From assembly GCA_002469765.1 (NCBI GenBank), contig DKNS01000163.1, positions 1 to 18,100 of the forward strand: a stretch of 18,100 nt of DNA, read 5' to 3'. The DNA comes from Flavobacteriales bacterium UBA7382 (GTDB lineage Bacteria > Bacteroidota > Bacteroidia > Flavobacteriales_D > Sanyastnellaceae). The notes beneath the pieces were generated by a model. That model was given only the letters and a program-made list of their open reading frames with translations. It had not been told where the DNA came from and did not search any database. Shown here in pieces: positions 8,266 to 14,995 of the stretch (its first letter is position 1; each line of letters begins with the position of its first letter). A program made the translations under genes and the position numbers.

Positions 8266-9149
8266 AGATCTTGTACACCTCTGCCACCTCAATTGCCCGT
8301 GCCGCGTGGAGCCTTGGACTGGGCTCTGCCCTCTGCCTTGTTGGATTTGGCCAAGCCGTGACTGTGACCCCGAGCCCCACAGCCCTTCAAGAAGAAGTGA
8401 CCCTGACCATCGACGTCGGCAAGAGTGAAGAAAATGGCCTCAAGAACATCCTGGAAGCCAACCCAGATTTGCCCGTCTACATTTGGACATGGGCCCCAAG
8501 CGACCCCGTCGGCACCAACGGCTCTTGGAACAACAGTTCCGACGGATGCCTGTTGACCCACCAAGGCGGCTTGAAGTACTCCTTGACCTTTGTGCCTGCC
8601 GAGTTCTACAACAACCCAAGCGGCTTGTACAGTCAAGGCATCTCATGCCTTGCCAAGCTGAAAGACGGCGCCCCCTACCCTGGGTTTGAAGACTTCGGCG
8701 AAGCGAAAACAGAGGACTTCAATGTGGGCATCCTACCCAAGCTGTGCGAAGACCGAATGTGCATCTTCCCTGAAACCCGTCGCGCGAGCGACTTTGTGAG
8801 CATCACCTACAACACCAACTTGGACACGGCCTTGAACGTGCAAAAGGGTGAAGACGTGCACCTCCAATTGAGGGCCCGCGGAACCGACGGACAGTTCTAT
8901 GAACTTGCTGAAGACGACCAGGTGAGCAACACTCCCGAGCTGAAGATGACACCTGTCGAGGACAAGCCTGGTTTTTACCGATTCATCGTGCTGCCCGAAG
9001 AATTCTTTGGGTCTTTGATGCCAGACGGTTTGGGAATTTTAACCATGGTCGCATTCCCCACCAAGGCTGGATTTGATTACGCCCCCGACACCACGCCGTG
9101 GGACGGGTTGTACTACGAAACCAGCATTCCATTGCTCGATTGCGAGTGA
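8262..9149 (+). CDS. Secreted two-module protein in the SusE/F position
   Basis: A 295-residue exported protein of unknown function. The start at 8262 overlaps the preceding stop (ATGA) and gives a signal peptide (MKILYTSATSIARAAW... to about GFGQA, 32); upstream in-frame codons would only overlap the previous gene. The mature protein seems to be two related beta modules. Module A (33-152) has TPSPTALQEEVTLTID and FVPAEFYNNPSGLYSQGISCLAKLKDGA; module B (168-280) has the parallel segments FPETRRASDFVSITYN and VLPEEFFGSLMPDGLGILTMV. The amylase at 123-3122 carries a similar unit at its N terminus (FPTPEDQVTLYYD, LTLAEFYGVDTGEAIEQLAF). Mature cysteines are C96, C129, C162, C167 and C294, so disulfides are possible. 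It has no lipobox and no T9SS domain, so periplasmic location or capture by a partner is unresolved. A glucan-binding role is inferred from position and the shared module only. Confidence 0.82.
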   Translation: MKILYTSATSIARAAWSLGLGSALCLVGFGQAVTVTPSPTALQEEVTLTIDVGKSEENGLKNILEANPDLPVYIWTWAPSDPVGTNGSWNNSSDGCLLTHQGGLKYSLTFVPAEFYNNPSGLYSQGISCLAKLKDGAPYPGFEDFGEAKTEDFNVGILPKLCEDRMCIFPETRRASDFVSITYNTNLDTALNVQKGEDVHLQLRARGTDGQFYELAEDDQVSNTPELKMTPVEDKPGFYRFIVLPEEFFGSLMPDGLGILTMVAFPTKAGFDYAPDTTPWDGLYYETSIPLLDCE

Positions 9150-9156
9150 CCTGAAC

Positions 9157-11523
9157 ATGACAAAGCAAAGCATCTTCTCAAAGGCCCTGGCTTGCGTCAT
9201 GGCCTTTGTTGCGTTCTGGGGTTGTGCCCCTCGAAACGTCCCGACTTCAGCAAACTGGGGACCAACCATGCCCATCGGGGCAGGCGCTTTGGAGACCGAC
9301 CTTCTGCTTCAAGATTGGCTCATGCCAGGGCAGCACGTCGAATCGATGGTGTACCACCCAGACCCTGGTGAAAGCACTGCCCTTGGCGTCATGAAAGGGG
9401 GCGCGACACTGCCATCTCCCCCTTCGAGCGGATTGGGACATGTCGCCATCCGAACCAGCGAAGCAGAACTTCATGTACCCGTCCTCGGCAAAGGGGAGTG
9501 CACCATAAAAGCGACGTATGTCCCCGAGGCCGGCCACAGCCCAGAACACGTGCAATTCGTGGGCGACGCCACAGGCTGGACGCCTCAAGACGCCAACCCA
9601 CAGGAAAACGGAAGTTGGACTTACGACTTGACACTTTTGCCCGGCAGCCACCCCTACCAGTGGGTGGTGGATGGCAATTGGAAGCTGGACAGCCGGAACC
9701 CCATGTCTGTGTCCAATGGCATGGGCGGACAAAATTCTGCCTTGGTCGTCGAAACCCCTTCCGCTCCTTCATTGAAAGCACATGGGCAAGGTTCGAAGGT
9801 GTTTCTGTCCACCGATGGCCCCGCCACCTTGCTCGTGATGATGGACAATCATGTGGTTCATTTCGGCGACCATGACAATGCCGTGGTGCTTCCTCTGTCG
9901 CTGCAAGGCGAGCCGGTGGGTCGACGACACCTGCGGGCTTGGGCTGCTCATAACGGAGGCATCTCCCAAGACCTCCTCTTGCCAATTGAAGACAACGAAG
10001 TAATCACCCAGACTGACCAATTGACAAGGTCAGATTGGCACATCGCCACCATGTACTTTCTCATGGTCGACCGTTTTGCCGACGGCAACCCAGACAACAA
10101 CGAGCCTGTGCAAGATTCCGAGATCCAACCTGAAGCCAACCACCAAGGTGGGGACTTGCAGGGCGTCGAGCAACGCCTTCGATCAGGATACTTCCAGGAC
10201 CTCGGGATCAACACGGTCTGGATCTCGCCTGTGACCCAAAACGCCGAAGGGGCTTGGGGACTATGGCAAGACAGCGCCCGCACCGACATCACCAGCCGAT
10301 TCAGTGGATACCATGGTTATTGGCCTGTGAGCTGCACCAGGGTCGACCGTCGGTTTGGATCTCAAAGTGCGCTTGAAGCCCTCACCCAAAGCGCACATGA
10401 ACATGAAATGAACGTGGTCCTGGACTACGTGGCCAACCACGTCCACCAAGACCACCCCTTGATGGAAGTTCACCCGGACTGGACCACCGACCTCTACCTT
10501 CCTAACGGGACCATGAACACCGAAAAGTGGGACGAACACCGACTCACCACATGGTTCGACACCTTTATGCCGACTTTGGATTTTGAAAGGAACGAGGTCA
10601 GCGAGGTGATGAGCGACAGCGCGGCATGGTGGGCATACCACAGCGGCATTGATGGATTTCGCCACGACGCAACCAAACACATCCCAGAATCTTTCTGGAG
10701 GAAGCTCACCTACAAGTTGAAGGAAGCCCAACAGCAGAACGGGAAGCGCATTTTCCAAATTGGCGAGACCTACGGCAGTCCCGACCTCATCGGCAGTTAC
10801 CTCTCGTCAGGCATGATCGATGCCCAATTCGACTTCAACCTGTACGACAAGCTGTTGGGTGCCATCGCGTTTGACGACGGAAACTGGGAGGATTTGGTTC
10901 AAACCAACCGCGAAAGCCTTCAAGCCTACGGCGCACATCACCTCATGGGCAACATCACGGGCAACCAAGACCGGCCTCGCTTCACGTCGCTTGCGGACGG
11001 CAGCCTTGACCCGCAAGAGGACACCAAATTCCAAGGCTGGACGCAAGACATTCAACACAACGGGGACCAGGGCTACGCCAAAATGCGCCTGCTGATGGCG
11101 TACCTCATGTCGGTGCCAGGAATCCCTTGCGTCTACTACGGAGACGAAATCGCCGACGTGGGAGGCAACGACCCAGACAACCGCCGGATGATGCGGTTCG
11201 AAAGCTTGAACGAGCAAGAGAAGCGCACGCGTGATTGGACCTCAAATTGGGCCAAATTGCGCACGAGCCACATGGCCATGTTGTACGGCACGACTGAATT
11301 CACTCTGCTAAGCCCAGACGTCCTGCTCGTCACCCGAACCTACTTGGATCAGCAGGTGCATGTAGCCTTGAACCGCAGCGGCGTCGCCCAGCCCATGGAC
11401 CTCGCGTCGCTCACACCGGACGATGGCCAAGATGCCCCTGCCCTCGTGTACCTTGCAGGGCAAGAATCCACCACTGAACTTGAGCCTTTCGGCGCAGTGG
11501 CCTTTGAAATCGACACACACTGA
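9157..11523 (+). CDS. GH13 alpha-amylase/neopullulanase-type lipoprotein
   Basis: A 788-residue lipoprotein that should hydrolyse alpha-glucans or maltodextrins, comparable to SusA/SusG. The start at 9157 puts a signal peptide before Cys23 (FWGC); an upstream in-frame extension to 9073 lies inside the preceding gene. Domains: an N-terminal segment (30-105); a CBM48/E-set domain (about 117-200, VQFVGDATGW at 132-141); a further beta segment to about 290; the GH13 barrel from W294 (MYFLMVDRFADGNPDNN, the calcium-site loop) to about 705; and a C-terminal beta domain. Catalytic motifs: DYVANH 423-428, GFRHDATKH with nucleophile D504, acid/base E537 in IGET, and D605 in GNQD. Gln604 replaces the usual His before the third Asp. 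The gene sits seven bases after its neighbour and 12 before the sugar dehydrogenase. Lipidation could place it on either side of the outer membrane, so surface versus periplasm is open. Confidence 0.92.
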   Translation: MTKQSIFSKALACVMAFVAFWGCAPRNVPTSANWGPTMPIGAGALETDLLLQDWLMPGQHVESMVYHPDPGESTALGVMKGGATLPSPPSSGLGHVAIRTSEAELHVPVLGKGECTIKATYVPEAGHSPEHVQFVGDATGWTPQDANPQENGSWTYDLTLLPGSHPYQWVVDGNWKLDSRNPMSVSNGMGGQNSALVVETPSAPSLKAHGQGSKVFLSTDGPATLLVMMDNHVVHFGDHDNAVVLPLSLQGEPVGRRHLRAWAAHNGGISQDLLLPIEDNEVITQTDQLTRSDWHIATMYFLMVDRFADGNPDNNEPVQDSEIQPEANHQGGDLQGVEQRLRSGYFQDLGINTVWISPVTQNAEGAWGLWQDSARTDITSRFSGYHGYWPVSCTRVDRRFGSQSALEALTQSAHEHEMNVVLDYVANHVHQDHPLMEVHPDWTTDLYLPNGTMNTEKWDEHRLTTWFDTFMPTLDFERNEVSEVMSDSAAWWAYHSGIDGFRHDATKHIPESFWRKLTYKLKEAQQQNGKRIFQIGETYGSPDLIGSYLSSGMIDAQFDFNLYDKLLGAIAFDDGNWEDLVQTNRESLQAYGAHHLMGNITGNQDRPRFTSLADGSLDPQEDTKFQGWTQDIQHNGDQGYAKMRLLMAYLMSVPGIPCVYYGDEIADVGGNDPDNRRMMRFESLNEQEKRTRDWTSNWAKLRTSHMAMLYGTTEFTLLSPDVLLVTRTYLDQQVHVALNRSGVAQPMDLASLTPDDGQDAPALVYLAGQESTTELEPFGAVAFEIDTH

Positions 11524-11535
11524 CCCTTGCTTGCC

Positions 11536-12942
11536 ATGAATCTGTTTAAAACCACCTTCAAGACCGCCGGCCTTCTGGGCTTGGCATCTATGTCTTGCCA
11601 ACTTTCAGCCCAAACCACCTGGCAACTCGAAGAGACCACGTTGGTGGAATACGACCTCGCGACAGGCATCAGCATCCCTTGGGAGCTGCTGTGGGGGCCG
11701 GATGACATGCTGTGGTGCACCACCCGTTATGGAGACGTGCTGCACATCGACCCCGCCACAGGCGCCTACGACACCGTGTTGGAATTGGATGTGTACGGTG
11801 GCAATGGGGAGCCTGGATTGCTGGGCATGGCCCTGCACCCCGACTGGGACACCACCCCTGAGGTGTACTTGGTCTACACCCAAGGCAGTTGGATTGGAGG
11901 TACCTCAGAGAGGCTGAGCAAATTCACCTGGAACGGAACCGAGTTGATCGACGAGCAAATCTTGCACAGCGTGGAAGCCGGAGGCATTCACAACGGCAGC
12001 CGTTTGCTGGTCCTTCCCGACAACACCTTGCTCATGACCACAGGCGACGTGGGCGACGGCGGCGTCAGCTCTCAGAGCGACAACTCCGACAACGGCAAAG
12101 TGCTGCGGTTCAATCTCGACGGCAGCGTTCCAGCCAACAACCCTACCCCAGGCAGCCATGTATGGAGCAAGGGGCATCGGAACGCCCAAGGCCTCTGCCT
12201 CGGCCCCAATGGATTGGTCTACAGCTCAGAGCACGGACAAAGCAATTGGGACGAGTTCAACATCATTGAACCCGGACGCAACTACGGGTGGCCCAACGTC
12301 GAAGGAGAATGCAACACCAACGCAGAACAAGCGTTCTGCGAGGCCAACAATGTGATGGAGCCCCTCACGACGTGGTCGCCTTGCGCCGCAGTCAACGGCA
12401 TCGAGTACTACGACCACGTGGCCATCCCAGAATGGCAAGGGTCTGTCTTGATGGCCGTGTTGGGCGGATTTGCACTCAACGACAAGCGCCTGAGCGTGCT
12501 CCACATGAGTGATGACGGCATGTCCATCGAAAGCGAAGACGAGTTCTTTTCTGAATTCAACCAACGCGTCCGCGACGTCGCGGTCAACCCTTACACCGGC
12601 GCCGTTTACCTCGCCTTCAATGGACCGAGCTACCCTGGATCAGGCTTGAACATCATCAAGGAATTCCGCCCCCAATCTGCCGACCAAGTGCAGAACTGGA
12701 GTGACGAACGAGGCCTTGACATGTTCCCCAACCCCACGTCGTCCAGCGTGCGCCTCGAAGTGGGCGCGGCGTGGGATCGCGCAGAGGCAAGTGTGTACGA
12801 CGTGCAAGGAAAAGAAATGTGGCGCGGAGTGTTGACGTCAGGCTTGAGCCTGAACGTCGAGTCTTGGAATCCTGGGACGTACTTCCTTGCGGCCACTGGA
12901 GACCAAGGACACACCCTCTCTCGGACGCTGATCGTAAAATGA
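11536..12942 (+). CDS. PQQ-dependent aldose (glucose/sorbosone-type) sugar dehydrogenase, T9SS cargo
   Basis: A 468-residue soluble quinoprotein predicted to oxidise aldoses such as glucose to the lactone using PQQ and calcium. The start at 11536 gives a signal peptide ending near LSAQ (26); an ATG at 11527 adds three residues. The six-bladed propeller (about 30-378) carries the family signatures GEPGLLGMALHP (91-102), GGIHNGSRL with likely catalytic base H152, GHRNAQGL (213-220), SEHGQSNWDEFN (231-242), NYGWP (249-253) and RVRDVAV (344-350), whose arginines correspond to the PQQ-contacting pair of soluble glucose dehydrogenase. A T9SS type A sorting domain (about 396-468, MFPNPTSS) replaces the membrane anchor of other quinoproteins. 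The gene lies in a starch operon and overlaps the next receptor gene by four bases (ATGA). No PQQ biosynthesis gene is visible in the window. The physiological electron acceptor cannot be read from the sequence. Confidence 0.92.
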   Translation: MNLFKTTFKTAGLLGLASMSCQLSAQTTWQLEETTLVEYDLATGISIPWELLWGPDDMLWCTTRYGDVLHIDPATGAYDTVLELDVYGGNGEPGLLGMALHPDWDTTPEVYLVYTQGSWIGGTSERLSKFTWNGTELIDEQILHSVEAGGIHNGSRLLVLPDNTLLMTTGDVGDGGVSSQSDNSDNGKVLRFNLDGSVPANNPTPGSHVWSKGHRNAQGLCLGPNGLVYSSEHGQSNWDEFNIIEPGRNYGWPNVEGECNTNAEQAFCEANNVMEPLTTWSPCAAVNGIEYYDHVAIPEWQGSVLMAVLGGFALNDKRLSVLHMSDDGMSIESEDEFFSEFNQRVRDVAVNPYTGAVYLAFNGPSYPGSGLNIIKEFRPQSADQVQNWSDERGLDMFPNPTSSSVRLEVGAAWDRAEASVYDVQGKEMWRGVLTSGLSLNVESWNPGTYFLAATGDQGHTLSRTLIVK

Positions 12943-14984
12943 CCTTCGCCGAGCACTTGACAAGCAAAATCTCATTGGCATGCGCGGCCTGGGCCATCGC
13001 CTCTCTATCCTGCTTGGCCGCGCCAAAAGCCGTCCAAGAACAAGACTCCTTGTGGCAGCAATGGGTTCAATTGGATTCAGCCGCCGTGTCCACCTACGCT
13101 CCGCTGCTGCCTTCCGAGCAAATCACCATGAGCTTGTGGACCGCGGACAGCGCCCTCACGACAGGATTTGGCAGTCCGGACGTCGCCAATGCCCTCAATG
13201 CGATTCCAGGCGTGTTGATGGAAACCCGCGGGCTCGGAGGCAGCCGAAGGCTGAGCATCCGAGGTTCCTCGCTCCGCAGTCCTTTCGCCGTCCGCAACAC
13301 CATGCTCTTCATGCATGGCTTCTGCCTGACCGAGGCCGACGGCACAAGTCCAGTAGAATGGCTTGAGCCGAGCTGGTCTGCTCCGCTTCGCGTGGTTTCT
13401 GGACCTGCAGCCACCTCGTACGGCGGTGCCTACGGTGGCGCCATACTCGCGGAGCCAGGCTCAAGCCCAGGAAAGGCGCAGGTGAGGACGTCATTCGGAA
13501 CCACAGGACGTTCGGGTGGGCTTCAATCGCACAACAGCATTCAGGTTGGAGGAGGAGTCTGGGAAGCTCGTTTGGCACATGCCCAAAACACGGGATTTCG
13601 CGAATGGGAAAGCAACGAACGGTGGCAAGCCGAGCTGTCGCGACGCTGGCAAGGCGCCAAGGCCTCCCATCACACATGGGTCGCTGTTCTTGATGCGTCT
13701 TGGGACCTTCCAGGATCTGTGGACAGCCTCACCGCGGCTGAGACTCCTGAGTTTGCCCCAGGCGGCGCATACAACGCCCACGTCCAACGCCGTCGCGCGC
13801 TCTGGGGACATCATGTCCAAGTCCCAGATGTCTCTGCATTTGGGAAACGAAGCACGTTCGACGCGTGGGCCCTGCTGCGGCTTACCGACAAGGTCAATCC
13901 GTTTGGCACGTCTCCGTTTTTCAAAGGGTACAAGGAAGAATCAGGATCGGGAGCCAGCGTGCGTCTCCGCCAACGGTGGGCACCCGTGCAACGCCCGACA
14001 TGGAACCTTCAAGCTGAGTGGAACGCCATTGCGGCGATGGACCAAGGGGTTTTTGAACTGTGGGACAACCCCATGCTGGCCGACATGGGCTCCCAGATTT
14101 ACGACTTGAGGGTCCAAGGCTGGCAAGCCCAATGGACACCATCATTGGCCATGAGTCACCAAAGTGGATGGCGCATGGAAGCCAGTGTCGGGGCGTCCTC
14201 AAGGAGAAGAACGGCACAAGGCACAGCGTCGGGCGCTTCGTACAGCGCTCCGTTCAATGCGGCGGAGTGGTTGCCAAGGGTCGGCTTGTCCAAAACGCTG
14301 GGCCCCAAACTTTCCGTTTTTTCACAAGCCTGCACTGGCTACAGCGACCCCACCAACTTCGAGACATTGCCTTATGAAGATGGCTCAGATGCGTCGACCA
14401 CCCTCCTCTCTGAACGAGCCCGCTCGGTCGAAGTTGGCCTCCGCCACCCGATGTTTGAGTGTGTTTTTTACAACCAAGACGTGGAGAACCCCATTGTGGA
14501 ACAAGTTGACAGCCTGGGCATCTCGACATTTGTCAATGCCGATGCACCGCTTCAGATGCAAGGCATCGAGACGCGGGCCCAATGGCAAGGAGCACATCAC
14601 GCACTTTCATTGGCTGCGACATGGCAGCATCACCTGCTGAACGACCAGGGGTTGCCAGGATCTCCACCATGGATGGCCAACCTTCAGTGGCGTTGGCAAC
14701 CAAGATGGGCCCAGAAATGGACGACGCACTCCTGGGTTCGCGGATTGGGTGAAACCCCTCTGGACAGCAAGAACAGCGTGAGCCATCCGGCTTACTTGAC
14801 CGCAAACGTCGAGTTGCGCTGTCAAATGCATGCGCAAGGTCTAATTGTGACTCTGGGATGCCGAAACCTCACCAACGCCGCCTACTCAGGTTGGCATCAA
14901 GTGAATGCATTCGGAGGACGTTTTTACAACCCTGCCCCTTCAAGGACCTTCACCCTGGGCCTGACCTGGCGACACCAAAAGTGA
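12939..14984 (+). CDS. TonB-dependent outer membrane receptor, PqqU/YncD-like, candidate PQQ importer
   Basis: A 681-residue TonB-dependent receptor. ATG 12939 overlaps the dehydrogenase stop and precedes a signal peptide (to about residue 28-31). Unlike SusC it lacks the N-terminal CarboxypepD_reg domain and the SusC hallmark. The plug (about 65-175) shows DVANALNAIPGVLMETRG, LSIRGSSLRSPFAVR (105-119) and VVSGPAATSYGGAYGG (152-167); the barrel ends with GRFYNPAPSRTFTLGLTW. From memory, E. coli YncD/PqqU has closely parallel segments: a SIRGFGSRS plug motif, a DPGG-LT-AEW loop (here DLPGSVDSLTAAE, 256-268), an ELSY-ADG segment (here LPYEDG), an EIV...NA...QG.E strand and a GRYYEPSPGR ending. 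YncD imports PQQ, and the preceding gene encodes a PQQ enzyme, so cofactor uptake is the leading inference. Import of another small ligand such as a siderophore cannot be excluded. This is the last gene of the operon. Confidence 0.88.
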   Translation: MTFAEHLTSKISLACAAWAIASLSCLAAPKAVQEQDSLWQQWVQLDSAAVSTYAPLLPSEQITMSLWTADSALTTGFGSPDVANALNAIPGVLMETRGLGGSRRLSIRGSSLRSPFAVRNTMLFMHGFCLTEADGTSPVEWLEPSWSAPLRVVSGPAATSYGGAYGGAILAEPGSSPGKAQVRTSFGTTGRSGGLQSHNSIQVGGGVWEARLAHAQNTGFREWESNERWQAELSRRWQGAKASHHTWVAVLDASWDLPGSVDSLTAAETPEFAPGGAYNAHVQRRRALWGHHVQVPDVSAFGKRSTFDAWALLRLTDKVNPFGTSPFFKGYKEESGSGASVRLRQRWAPVQRPTWNLQAEWNAIAAMDQGVFELWDNPMLADMGSQIYDLRVQGWQAQWTPSLAMSHQSGWRMEASVGASSRRRTAQGTASGASYSAPFNAAEWLPRVGLSKTLGPKLSVFSQACTGYSDPTNFETLPYEDGSDASTTLLSERARSVEVGLRHPMFECVFYNQDVENPIVEQVDSLGISTFVNADAPLQMQGIETRAQWQGAHHALSLAATWQHHLLNDQGLPGSPPWMANLQWRWQPRWAQKWTTHSWVRGLGETPLDSKNSVSHPAYLTANVELRCQMHAQGLIVTLGCRNLTNAAYSGWHQVNAFGGRFYNPAPSRTFTLGLTWRHQK

Positions 14985-14995
14985 GCTGCATCGCG

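Noticed and set aside
9073..9156. Upstream extension of the GH13 lipoprotein frame
   Set aside because: It overlaps the preceding gene and would bury the lipoprotein signal sequence.
123..11523. Recent duplication between the two GH13 genes
   Set aside because: Domain orders and motif contexts differ (ESHDEE versus GNQD, FRWDF versus FRHDATK), so they belong to different GH13 lineages.
12771..12938. Upstream extension of the TonB receptor frame
   Set aside because: It lies within the T9SS domain of the dehydrogenase gene in another frame and is Arg-rich; ATG 12939 precedes the signal peptide.
12939..14984. A second SusC calling for a second glycan system
   Set aside because: No CarboxypepD_reg domain, no SusC hallmark after it, short length and no following susD.
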